Translations under genes and position numbers: made by a program
Shown here: positions 32,346-42,972 of the stretch, piece by piece
Numbering within the stretch: the first letter of the stretch is position 1
Layout: each line of letters begins with the position of its first letter
Assembly: GCA_028279445.1 (NCBI GenBank)
Contig: JANQNT010000004.1
Coordinates: forward strand, 62,001 to 126,000
Direction: 5' to 3'
DNA length: 64,000 nt
Source: Tepidamorphaceae bacterium
Lineage (GTDB): Bacteria; Pseudomonadota; Alphaproteobacteria; Rhizobiales; Tepidamorphaceae
Notes under the pieces: model-generated
The model's database searches: none
The model's input: only the letters and a program-made list of their open reading frames with translations
Told to the model about the DNA's origin: nothing

Positions 32346-33924
32346 CGTACAGCGTCTCCAGCGTGATGGTCGCGAGCCCCTGCTCGACGGCGAACTTCTC
32401 GGTGTTGCGGCGTGCCTTGCCGCGCACGAAGAAGGGAATCTTCTTCAGTTCCTCCTCGGCATCCTCGGTCCAGCCGGGTTCGTTGGTTGCAGCGTCCGCA
32501 GCCACCACCGGTTCCGCCACGACCACGCCGGTCTCGTTGCTGTTGGCGGCCGGCGTCTCGATCGCGGCCCGCGCGGCAAGATGCCCGTGATGGGAAGGAC
32601 CCTGCTCGTCGTTGAATTCGAAATCGTCCCGGAACATGCCGAGCAGGTGCTCTTCCAGCCCCATGACGAGGGGATGCACCCAGGTGTCGAACAGGACATT
32701 GGCGCCCTCGAACCCCATCTGCGGGGCGTAGCGCGCGGGATAGTCCTGCACGTGCACCGGCGCGGAGATCACCGCGCAGCCGATACCGAGCCGCTTGGCG
32801 ATGTGGCGCTCCATCTGGGTGCCCAGCACCAGCTCCGGCTGCACCGCCATGATGGCTTCCTCGACGTCGAGATAGTCGTCGGTGATCAGTGCCTCGACGC
32901 CGTACTGCTTGGCCGCCGCGCGCACGTCGCGGGCGAATTCGCGGGAATAGGTGCCAAGCCCGACGACCTTGAACCCCATCTCCTCCTCGGCGGCGCGGGC
33001 GGTGGCCAGCGCGTGAGTCGCATCGCCGAAGATGAACACCCGCTTGCCGGTCAGGTAGGTTGAGTCGATGGAGCGCGAGTACCACGGCAGCCGCGAGCGT
33101 TCGTCGTCCAGCAGGGGCGCGACATCGATGCCGGTGATCTCACCGACCTCGGCGATGAACTCACGCGTCGCGCCGACGCCGATCGGCACCACCGTGGTCA
33201 TCGGCTGGCGGAAGGTGCGTTTCAGCCAGGTCGCCGTCACATGGGCGATCTCCGGATACAGCACCACGTTGAAGTCGGCCTCGCCGAGCCGGGCGATGTC
33301 GGCCGGTGTCGCTCCCATCGGCGCCACCACGTTCACGTCAACGCCGATCTCGGCAAGCAGCCGCGTCACCTCGATGATGTCGTCGCGGTGGCGGAAGCCG
33401 AGCGCCGTCGGCCCCAGCAGGTTGCAGGTCCAGCGGGCCTGCGCGTCGCGCGCCGGCGGCTCGTGGTCAGGTTCCGGCGCGTTGGCGCCGGCCAGATGCC
33501 GCACGATCTGGTAGAAAGTCTCCGCCGCGCCCCAGTTCTCCTTCTTGGAGTAGGAGGGCAGTTCCAGCGGGATCGTCGGAACGGGAAGATCGAGCGCGCG
33601 CGCCAGACCGCCGGGATCGTCCTGGATCAGTTCCGCCGTGCAGGACGCGCCGACGATCATCGCCTGCGGCGCGAAGCGCTCATAGGCCTCGCGCGCCGCG
33701 GTCTGGAACAGCTCGGCCGTGTCGGCGCCGAGATCACGCGCCTGGAACGTGGTGTAGGTTACCGGCGGGCGCTCCTTGCGCCGCTCGATCATGGTGAACA
33801 GCAGGTCGGCATAGGTGTCACCCTGCGGCGCGTGCAGCACGTAATGCATGTCCTGCATGCCGGTGGCGACCCGCATCGCCCCCACATGGGGCGGCCCTTC
33901 ATATGTCCACACGGTGAGCTGCAT
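32320..33924 (-). CDS. bchB: Dark-operative protochlorophyllide reductase subunit BchB
   Basis: A 534-residue NifK-like subunit. N-terminal [20 protein letters not shown] with a substrate-cluster Asp region, [17 protein letters not shown], and a C-terminal domain ([22 protein letters not shown]) homologous to the POR C-terminal region. A ~45-residue Thr/Glu/Ala-rich insert ([20 protein letters not shown] and on) precedes it. It lies 3 bp after bchN. Confidence 0.97.
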
Positions 33925-33927
33925 CGC

Positions 33928-35738
<1,811 letters not shown>

Positions 35739-35804
35739 TGCGCCCGTCTCCGACGGTGTTCTTGATGACCCTTCCAGATGGCCTTCTTGGGGGCCTTCCT
35801 TCGG

Positions 35805-35863
35805 ACTCTAGAAGTCGCGTCAGAGAAATGTCAATTAAATTGGACGTAAAGTCAAATTGACAG
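35805..35863. promoter_or_regulatory. bchF promoter and divergent PpsR-like operators (bchF / aerR)
   Basis: TGTCAATTAAATTGGACG (35830-35847) and CGTAAAGTCAAATTGACA (35846-35863) are overlapping TGT-N12-ACA-like sites. On the minus strand TTGACA (35835-35830) could serve as -35, with TAGAGT (35810-35805) as -10 at a long 19-nt spacing. The same region could control aerR-ppsR on the + strand, which would give PpsR autoregulation. Confidence 0.65.
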
Positions 35864-36403
35864 TTATCGCGCAATGAGCAAAAATCGGCGCGTACCTTTA
35901 TACGTCTCGACACCTGCTTTTCGCGAGCTAAGCGAACATGCCTAGGTGTCATGACGGCTTAACGGTGTATCATGGCTGAGCCCGCGACACGAACGCCAAG
36001 AAGTCCGAGAGGGGGCACGAGCAGGCACATGACGGCCGGGGTCCGGCACCGTGTGACGCTCCGCCAAGAGGGCGAAAACGGCCATAGCTGTCCCGGCCGG
36101 GACGAGTCAGGAGCGCAAGACTCCGAACTCCTCCGGCGCGCTGACATGAATCAGGCGCAGGTGCTTGCACGCAGGGTCAAGCACGGGAGAGCACTCATGG
36201 CTGTTTTTCGGGAGGCATTCCAGCATCTGGAACGGTTGATCCAGGCGCCGGGATCGCGCGGCCGCAATAACGACACCGGCCGCGCCACGGACACAAAAAG
36301 AACGCCACACAAACCACGCGGCGAAGCACCTCCGGCAGGTGCGCGCGAAGGCAGCACAAACGGGGCTGCTTCAGGCGCGAATGGATCAGCGGGGGAGGCC
36401 AGC

Positions 36404-37246
36404 ATGAACATACAGGAAGGATCGACGGATACGCCCGCGGTTCATGGCGCAGGCAACGAGCCGCAACAGGGCGAACTGATGCGCGCCATCGAGGCGGAGG
36501 TGCTGCCGCGCCTGTTCCTGGCGCACAGCGTTGGCCAGCATGCCAGCGATCCCGACGTGGTCGTCGCCGCCAAGGGCGCGATCGACGCGACACATATAAA
36601 GGAGTTCGCCGAACTCCTCATTCAGGACGGCAACGACCCCGCTGAGGCCTTTGTCGACACGCAGATGGCGCGCGGCCTGTCGGTGGAGCGCATTCTCATC
36701 GACCTGTTCGCACCCGCCGCCCGTGAGTTGGGCGATATGTGGCTGCGCGACGAATGCACCTTCTCCGAGGTGACCATCGGGCTGTGCACGCTCGAAACGC
36801 TGCTGATGCGCCATGCCGGAAACCGCACCGTGGTGCCGTTCGGCGACGACGACCACATGGCGCTGTTCGCCCCGCTGCCCGGCGAGCAGCACGTTTTCGG
36901 CCTGCAGATCGTCAAGGAACTGTTCCGCACCGCGGGGTGGACGGTTTGCTGCCCGGCTTCAGAGAGTCAGGACGGGTTACTTAAGGCTGTTCACGGCGAA
37001 TGGTTCACAATGGTCGGTCTTTCTGCTAGCAGGGCAGAATCATTGGCACAGAGTGCGCCGATCATCGACGCGATCCGCCAATGCTCGTGCAACCCGAACA
37101 TCATCGTTGTCGTCGGCGGACAGTTCGTTGGCAAGGATGGTCCGCACGCCTGCGGTGCCGATATCGTGGCGCTCGATGGCCATGACGGGTTGGAACTGGT
37201 CGAGCGTATGGTTGACGAGCGTAGGGAGCGCAGCCTTTGCCACTAG
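36404..37246 (+). CDS. aerR: AerR/PpaA-type cobalamin-binding antirepressor
   Basis: A 280-residue B12-binding-domain protein directly before ppsR, the usual place of aerR/ppaA. The family start LMRAIEAEVLPRLFLAH is at residues ~25-41; the cobalamin domain holds PGEQHVFGLQIVKELFRTAGW, where His163 matches the cobalamin-ligand position in AerR. It is expected to modulate PpsR with light and B12. ATG 36404 has a GGGGGAGG site 5 nt away and fits family length. The frame stays open to 35972, with further ATGs at 36197 and 36146; long and short AerR forms are known in R. capsulatus. Confidence 0.85.
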   Translation: MNIQEGSTDTPAVHGAGNEPQQGELMRAIEAEVLPRLFLAHSVGQHASDPDVVVAAKGAIDATHIKEFAELLIQDGNDPAEAFVDTQMARGLSVERILIDLFAPAARELGDMWLRDECTFSEVTIGLCTLETLLMRHAGNRTVVPFGDDDHMALFAPLPGEQHVFGLQIVKELFRTAGWTVCCPASESQDGLLKAVHGEWFTMVGLSASRAESLAQSAPIIDAIRQCSCNPNIIVVVGGQFVGKDGPHACGADIVALDGHDGLELVERMVDERRERSLCH

Positions 37247-37252
37247 ACCGCG

Positions 37253-38740
37253 ATGGGACAGGTTATGGATCGCCCTGAACAGGCAGAGACACCTTTGAAC
37301 ACGACGATCGCGCACCGCTTCAAGGATGCGCAGAACCAGCTTGCTGACGTCGACCTGGATGCGGCGGCCGACCTGATTGCTGCGGCCGCCGACATTGCCC
37401 TGATCCTTGACGATCAGGGCACCATTCTCGACCTGGCGTTGACCGATCCCGATCTTCTCAAGGAAGGTTGCAAGAACTGGATCGGTCAGCGCCTGGCCGA
37501 TGTGGTCACTGCGGAGACCCGCGCCAAGACCGAGACGATGCTGCAGGAAGGGCTCGATGCGGGCCTGTCGCGGCGACGCGAGATCAATCATCCCTCGCCC
37601 ACCGGCACCGACCTGCCGGTGCGCTATGTGGCGGTACGCGCCGGCGACACCGGACGCGTTGTCGCATTCGGCCGCGACATCCGGCCCATCGCCGAGTTGC
37701 AGCAGCGCCTGGTCAACACGCAGATATCGATGGAGCGCGAGTACACCCGCCTGCGCCAGGCGGAATCCTGCTACCGGCTGCTGTTCCAGATGTCCTCGGA
37801 AGCAGTGCTCATCATCGACGCGGCGACCATGGCCGTCACCGACGCCAATCCCGCCGCCGCGACGCTTGCCGGAACCCAGATCGCCAAACTCGTCGGCCGG
37901 CGCGCCTCCCATGTTTTCGCCAGCGACGACCGCGATGCGGTCAAGGCGCTGCTGTCGGCCGCGCTCAGCGGCGGCAAGTCAACCAAGCTCGGCGTGCGGC
38001 TGGCCAATGACGCGGCCCAGGTGGAACTGTCCGCCTCCCTGTTCAAGCAGTCGGCCTCCGCGCATCTGCTGTTGCGCCTGTCGCGGCCGCGCTCGGAGAC
38101 GGATAATCTCATCACCATCGATCGCGGCGCCATGCTCGATGCGATCGAGCGCATGCCCGACGGCTTCGTGCTGATCGATGCGGAGCGCAAGGTGATCAGC
38201 GCCAACGCGGCATTCGGCGACATGGTTCAGGTCGCCAGCACCGAGCTGTTGCGCGATCGGCTGATCGATACCTGGTTCCAGCGCGCCAACATCGACAGCA
38301 ACGTGCTGCTGGCCAATCTGCGACAGCACGGCGTCGTGCGCCGCTTTCCGACTGTCCTGCGCGGCGAACTGGGATCGCTCGAAGACGTCGAGATCACCGC
38401 CGTTTCAGCAAGCGCGGAAGCCGTGCCGCTGTTCGGCCTGGTCGTTCGCCGCGCACCGCGCGCTGCCCCCGCCGACGGATTCGTCGACGGCCTGCCGGCC
38501 CATTCCGCCGAGCAACTGACCGACCTGATCGGCCATATGTCGCTGAAGGAGGTGGTCCGTGAGACCACCGATGTGATCGAGAGATTGTGCATCGAGGCAG
38601 CCCTCAAGCTGACCGGCGACAACCGTGCCTCCGCGGCGCAGATGCTGGGCCTCAGCCGCCAGAGCCTGTACGCCAAGATGCGCCGTTTCGGCCTCGGTGA
38701 CCTCAACCCCGAGACCAATCCCCGCGTCAGCAACCACTGA
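37253..38740 (+). CDS. ppsR: PpsR/CrtJ redox-responsive photosynthesis repressor
   Basis: A 495-residue repressor. Order: N-terminal domain (about 40-150), Gln-containing helix (150-172), PAS (about 175-275), PAS (about 295-400) and a Fis-type HTH at the C-terminus (residues ~446-480, GDNRASAAQMLGLSRQSLYAKMRRFG). Cysteines are only 73, 173 and 446. Cys446 is the HTH cysteine used in Rhodobacter redox sensing, but no Cys lies between 174 and 445. Six bases separate it from aerR. ATG 37253 or 37265 could start it. Confidence 0.95.
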   Translation: MGQVMDRPEQAETPLNTTIAHRFKDAQNQLADVDLDAAADLIAAAADIALILDDQGTILDLALTDPDLLKEGCKNWIGQRLADVVTAETRAKTETMLQEGLDAGLSRRREINHPSPTGTDLPVRYVAVRAGDTGRVVAFGRDIRPIAELQQRLVNTQISMEREYTRLRQAESCYRLLFQMSSEAVLIIDAATMAVTDANPAAATLAGTQIAKLVGRRASHVFASDDRDAVKALLSAALSGGKSTKLGVRLANDAAQVELSASLFKQSASAHLLLRLSRPRSETDNLITIDRGAMLDAIERMPDGFVLIDAERKVISANAAFGDMVQVASTELLRDRLIDTWFQRANIDSNVLLANLRQHGVVRRFPTVLRGELGSLEDVEITAVSASAEAVPLFGLVVRRAPRAAPADGFVDGLPAHSAEQLTDLIGHMSLKEVVRETTDVIERLCIEAALKLTGDNRASAAQMLGLSRQSLYAKMRRFGLGDLNPETNPRVSNH

Positions 38741-38852
38741 CCGCGGCACGCTCCCGCCGCCGTTCCGCCTAGGGTCAGGAATGCCGTCGCTTGCGCGCAT
38801 CCCCGTCGGCGCAAAATGACGCGGCTTTTGGCCGTTTGACGGGGGCGAAAAG

Positions 38853-38893
38853 CGTCAATTTTTATTGACACTTTTGAGCGTCAAGCCTAGCAT
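38853..38893 (+). promoter_or_regulatory. bchG promoter with overlapping PpsR operator
   Basis: CGTCAATTTTTATTGACA (38853-38870) fits the PpsR palindrome with one outer mismatch. Its right arm TTGACA (38865-38870) is a -35, and TAGCAT (38888-38893) is a -10 at 17 nt. The predicted transcript would begin about 38900, almost at the bchG ATG (38902). Confidence 0.75.
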
Positions 38894-38901
38894 TTTTGAC
38901 C

Positions 38902-39840
38902 ATGACGCGCGCACTGGCAGCAACATCCGGGATGCGCTGGCCGAAGCCCTCGGCCGTGCTTGAACTGCTCAAGCCGATCACCTGGTTCGCCCCCATGTGG
39001 GCCTTTGCCTGCGGCGCCGTTTCGTCCGGAATTGCCTTTTCGGAACAATGGCTTGCGGTGTTCACGGGCGTGCTGCTCGCCGGCCCGCTCGTCTGCGCCA
39101 TGAGCCAGGCAATCAACGACTGGCACGACCGTTTCGTCGACGCCATCAACGAGCCCGACCGGCCCATCCCCTCCGGGCGCGTGCCCGGCCAATGGGGCCT
39201 TTACATTGCCGGCATCTGGACCGCCTTGTCGCTTGTCGTCGCCACCGTGCTCGGTCCCTGGGTGCTCGGCGCAACGGTCATCGGGCTGATGCTCGCATGG
39301 GCCTACAGCGCCCCGCCGCTGAGGCTCAAGAACAATGGCTGGTGGGGCAATGCCGCGGTCGGCTTCAGCTATGAGGGGCTGGCCTGGTTCACCGGTGCGG
39401 CGGTGCTGATCGGCGCCTTCCCGGACTGGCGCATCGTCACGCTTGCGGTGCTCTATTCCATCGGCGCCCACGGCATCATGACGCTCAACGACTTCAAGGC
39501 GATCGAGGGCGACCGGCAGATGGGTGTGCGCTCGCTGCCTGTCCAGCTCGGCGCCGAGAATGCCGCGCGCGTCGCCTGCGTGGTCATGACCGTGCCGCAG
39601 GTCGTCGTCATCGCGCTTCTGGTGCAGTGGGGACAGCCCGTCTTCGCCGCCGCCGTCGCCGCTCTCCTGCTGGCGCAGGGCGCGTTGATGGCCCGCTACC
39701 TGCTCAACGCCGCCAGCCTGCACGAGAACCCCTACAAGAACGCGGCGATCTACAACGCCACCGGCACCACGCTTTATGTGATCGGCATGCTGGTCAGCGC
39801 CTTCGCCCTGCGCGGGCTGCTGACGGGGGCGGTGTCATGA
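38902..39840 (+). CDS. bchG: Bacteriochlorophyll a synthase BchG
   Basis: A 312-residue UbiA-family prenyltransferase that attaches the geranylgeranyl tail to bacteriochlorophyllide a. The diphosphate-binding motif is NDWHDRFVDAINEPDRPIP and the second motif TLNDFKAIEGDRQMG; about nine membrane spans. ATG 38902 is preferred over TTG 38896. bch2 starts within its stop codon (ATGA). No ribosome site is obvious, consistent with the very short predicted leader. Confidence 0.96.
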   Translation: MTRALAATSGMRWPKPSAVLELLKPITWFAPMWAFACGAVSSGIAFSEQWLAVFTGVLLAGPLVCAMSQAINDWHDRFVDAINEPDRPIPSGRVPGQWGLYIAGIWTALSLVVATVLGPWVLGATVIGLMLAWAYSAPPLRLKNNGWWGNAAVGFSYEGLAWFTGAAVLIGAFPDWRIVTLAVLYSIGAHGIMTLNDFKAIEGDRQMGVRSLPVQLGAENAARVACVVMTVPQVVVIALLVQWGQPVFAAAVAALLLAQGALMARYLLNAASLHENPYKNAAIYNATGTTLYVIGMLVSAFALRGLLTGAVS

Positions 39841-41198
39841 CCGCGCCGGCGACCCAGGCCCCGCTCGGCTGGCTCGGCATCATCCGCCTCGGCCTGGTGC
39901 AGACGGCACTCGGCGCCATCGTCGTGCTGACCACCTCGACGCTCAACCGCGTCATGGTGGTCGAGCTGGCGCTGCCGGCGATGCTGCCCGGCGCCCTGGT
40001 CGGGCTGCATTACGCGGTGCAGATCTCGCGCCCGCGCTGGGGCTACGGCTCCGACATGGGCGGCCGGCGCACGCCCTGGATCATCGGCGGCATGGCGGTG
40101 CTGTCGCTTGGCGGCTTTGCCGCCGCACTCGCCACCGCGCTGATGGCAAGCAACACGACCGCCGGCGTGATCGCGGCGCTGGTCGCCTTCACCCTGATCG
40201 GCATCGGCGTCGGCGCGTCCGGCACCTCGCTGCTCACCTTGCTGGCGACACGCGTCGCGCCGGAGCGCCGCGCGCCGGCCGCGACCATCGTCTGGGTGAT
40301 GATGATCGCCGGCTTCATCGTCACCGCCGGCATCGCCGGCTCCTGGCTCGACCCGTTCTCGTTGCAGCGCCTTGTGGCGGTCACCGGCGTCGTCGCAGCG
40401 CTCGCCTTCCTGCTCTCCGTCGTCGCGGTGATCGGCGTCGAGGGCCGCAACCCCACACCCCAGGTCGAGACACAAGACGGCGAGAAGCCCGCCTTCCGGC
40501 AGGTGATGGCGGAGGTCTGGAATGAGCCCAAGGCGCGCCGCTTCGCCATCTTCGTCTTCGCCTCGATGCTCGCCTACTCCGCCCAGGACCTGATCCTGGA
40601 GCCGTTCGCCGGCGCGGTGTTCGGCTTCACGCCGGGCGAATCCACCAAGCTCGCCGGCGTGCAGCATGGCGGCGTGCTGGTCGGCATGGTGCTGGTGGCG
40701 TTCGCTGGAATGGGCATCCGCGGCCGCCGCTTCGGCTCGCTGCAGGCCTGGACGGTGGGCGGCTGCATCGCCTCCGCGCTGGCGCTGTTCGCCCTGTCGC
40801 TGTCGGGCGCGTTTCCCGAGACCTGGCCGCTGCGTGCCAATGTCTTCGCGCTCGGCTTGGCGAACGGCGCCTTCGCCGTTGCCGCCATCGGCTCGATGAT
40901 GGGGCTGGCCGGAGAAGGCGGCAAGAACCGCGAAGGCGTGCGCATGGGGCTGTGGGGCGCAGCCCAGGCGATCGCGTTCGGGCTCGGCGGCTTCCTCGGC
41001 ACCATGGGTGTCGACGTAGTCCGGGCGCTGAGCGACTCCGTCACCATCTCCTACACCAGCGTCTTCATCGGCGAGGGGCTGTTGTTCCTCGTCTCCGCGG
41101 CGCTCGCCGCGCGCGTCGGCATCGACCAGTTGCGCGAACGCAAGAACCGCCTGTCGGTCGCCGGCGACGGCTATCTGGCAGGCGTTGGAGGACCTTGA
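39837..41198 (+). CDS. Bch2, PucC/LhaA-family MFS protein
   Basis: A 453-residue, 12-span protein of the BCH2 family (LNRVMVVELALPAMLPGALVG, RPRWGYGSDMGGRRTPWIIGG, QDLILEPFAGAVFGFTPGES). It lies between bchG and bchP as the ORF called bch2 or orf428 in Rhodobacter. A role in moving bacteriochlorophyll or assembling antenna is presumed from the family. The frame is open to 39627, but the ATG overlapping the bchG stop is the natural start. Confidence 0.9.
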   Translation: MTAPATQAPLGWLGIIRLGLVQTALGAIVVLTTSTLNRVMVVELALPAMLPGALVGLHYAVQISRPRWGYGSDMGGRRTPWIIGGMAVLSLGGFAAALATALMASNTTAGVIAALVAFTLIGIGVGASGTSLLTLLATRVAPERRAPAATIVWVMMIAGFIVTAGIAGSWLDPFSLQRLVAVTGVVAALAFLLSVVAVIGVEGRNPTPQVETQDGEKPAFRQVMAEVWNEPKARRFAIFVFASMLAYSAQDLILEPFAGAVFGFTPGESTKLAGVQHGGVLVGMVLVAFAGMGIRGRRFGSLQAWTVGGCIASALALFALSLSGAFPETWPLRANVFALGLANGAFAVAAIGSMMGLAGEGGKNREGVRMGLWGAAQAIAFGLGGFLGTMGVDVVRALSDSVTISYTSVFIGEGLLFLVSAALAARVGIDQLRERKNRLSVAGDGYLAGVGGP

Positions 41199-41202
41199 GA
41201 CC

Positions 41203-42450
41203 ATGATGCAAGCGACCCCAAAGGCCGATTTCGATTGCGTCGTGGTCGGCGGCGGCCCGGCCGGCGCGACCGCTGCGAGCTCGCTTGCCCGCGACGGCAG
41301 GCGCGTGCTGCTGATCGACAAGGACGGCCGCATCAAGCCCTGCGGCGGCGCCGTTCCGCCGCGCCTGATCGAAGATTTCGATATCCCCGACGAGTTGCTG
41401 GTGGCCAGGATCAAGTCCGCCAAGATGATCGCCCCGTCCGGTCGCCAGGTGCCGATGCCCATCGAAGGCGGCTATGTCGGCATGGTCGACCGCGAGCACT
41501 TCGACGAATGGCTGCGCGAACGCGCCGTGCACGATGGCGCCACCCGCGCCTACGGCACGTTCGATCACTACACCAGCGACGACGACGGCCTGGTGACCCT
41601 GTTCTACAAGCGCAAGGACGCAGCCAAGGATGAACCGCTGGAACGGGTACGCACCCGCGCCGTGATGGGCTGCGACGGCGCGCGCTCCAGGGTGGCGGCA
41701 CAGGCGGTCGATGGTGCCGAGCGCATTCCATGCGTCTTCGCCTATCACGAGATCGTCCGCTCGCCGCAGGCCGGCGACACCCGCGCCGATTTCGACGCGC
41801 AGCGCTGCGACGTCTATTACCAGGGCCGCGTCTCGCCGGATTTCTACGGCTGGGTGTTCCCCCATGGCCCCAACACCAGCATCGGCGTCGGCAGTGCCAA
41901 CAAGGGCTTCTCGCTGCGCGGCGCCACAAAGACCCTGCGCGAGACGGCCGGCCTCGACGATGTCGAGACGGTGCGCTGCGAGGGCGCGCCGATCCCGCTC
42001 AAGCCGTTGAAGCGCTGGGACGACGGCCGCAACGTCATCGTCGCGGGCGATGCCGCGGGCATCGTCGCGCCGGCCTCGGGCGAAGGCATCTACTACGCCA
42101 TGGAAGGCGGTAAGGTGGCCGCCGAAGCGGTGTCGGAATTCCTGGTGACGGGCGATGCGCGCGCGCTCGCCACCGCGCGCAAGCGCTTCATGAAGGCGCA
42201 CGGGCGCGTCTTCTGGATCCTCGGCATGATGCAGTACTTCTGGTACTCCAGCGACAAGCGCCGCGAGCGCTTCGTCTCCATCTGCGACGATCCGGACGTG
42301 CAGCGGCTGACCTGGCAGGCCTACATGAACAAGAAGCTCGTGCGCGCCAAGCCGCTCGCGCACATGCGCATCTTCTTCAAGGACCTTGCGCATCTGCTGG
42401 GCCTTGTCTCGCCCCAGGCCGGCACCCGCGCCAGCAGCGACGCCTCGTGA
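41203..42450 (+). CDS. bchP: Geranylgeranyl bacteriochlorophyll reductase BchP
   Basis: A 415-residue FAD reductase turning the geranylgeranyl tail into phytyl. The N-terminal FAD motif is VVVGGGPAGATAASSLARDG, followed by DGRIKPCGGAVPPRL, and the second FAD motif is VIVAGDAAGIVAPASGEGIYYAMEGG. ATG 41203 is chosen over TTG 41185, which lies in bch2. A GGAGG sits ~11 nt upstream. Confidence 0.96.
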   Translation: MMQATPKADFDCVVVGGGPAGATAASSLARDGRRVLLIDKDGRIKPCGGAVPPRLIEDFDIPDELLVARIKSAKMIAPSGRQVPMPIEGGYVGMVDREHFDEWLRERAVHDGATRAYGTFDHYTSDDDGLVTLFYKRKDAAKDEPLERVRTRAVMGCDGARSRVAAQAVDGAERIPCVFAYHEIVRSPQAGDTRADFDAQRCDVYYQGRVSPDFYGWVFPHGPNTSIGVGSANKGFSLRGATKTLRETAGLDDVETVRCEGAPIPLKPLKRWDDGRNVIVAGDAAGIVAPASGEGIYYAMEGGKVAAEAVSEFLVTGDARALATARKRFMKAHGRVFWILGMMQYFWYSSDKRRERFVSICDDPDVQRLTWQAYMNKKLVRAKPLAHMRIFFKDLAHLLGLVSPQAGTRASSDAS

Positions 42451-42467
42451 GCTGATCGCGGCAGGCG

Positions 42468-42728
42468 ATGCTTGATGACCTGATCACCAGCGGACGGCTG
42501 GTCGACCTGATCCTGCTGCTGCTGGTCGTAGAATTGATCGCGCTGATCGTGCTGCGCCGCGTCCGCCGCACTGGCCCGCGCCTCGGCGACGTGCTGCCCA
42601 CGCTGGTGTCCGGCGCCTTCCTGCTGCTGGCGCTACGCCTGGCGCTGACCGGCGCGCAACCGACCTGGATCGCCGCCAGTCTGGCCGGCGCGGGCCTCGC
42701 CCATGTGGCCGATCTCGTCCGCCGCTGA
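42468..42728 (+). CDS. Small membrane protein after bchP (86 aa), unknown
   Basis: Predicted two or three hydrophobic helices (about residues 12-29, 41-60, 65-80) with an Arg-rich loop LRRVRRTGPR after the first. It starts 17 bp after bchP with a weak GGCAGG. I do not recognise the family. Co-transcription with bchG-bch2-bchP suggests a link to the membrane or pigment work of this operon, but nothing in the sequence proves it. Confidence 0.65.
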   Translation: MLDDLITSGRLVDLILLLLVVELIALIVLRRVRRTGPRLGDVLPTLVSGAFLLLALRLALTGAQPTWIAASLAGAGLAHVADLVRR

Positions 42729-42878
42729 GAGCTGCGCCAGATATTCGTGACAGGCGGGATCAAGCCACCCCGATTTTCAACCAAACGCCTTGGTTTGCTG
42801 ACGGCTTTTCATGTAAACTGAACTTAACACATTGGCGCCCGTTAAGGCTCTGAAGCGAGGCGTACAAAGGTCGCACAT

Positions 42879-42898
42879 CGCCGGATGCCTATCCGGCG
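42879..42898 (+). other. Perfect hairpin in the dxs leader
   Basis: CGCCGGAT-GCCT-ATCCGGCG, an 8-bp perfect stem with a 4-nt loop, lies 75 bp before the dxs ATG in the 244-bp gap after the small ORF. It has no U-run. It could be a leader structure or the end of the upstream transcript. No known riboswitch pattern was seen. Confidence 0.5.
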
Positions 42899-42972
42899 TA
42901 TAACGATTATAAGAGCGGCGGGGCAATTTGCGTTTTCGACCGCCCCGTCCCCCGAGTGTTGGGAGGTAGATT

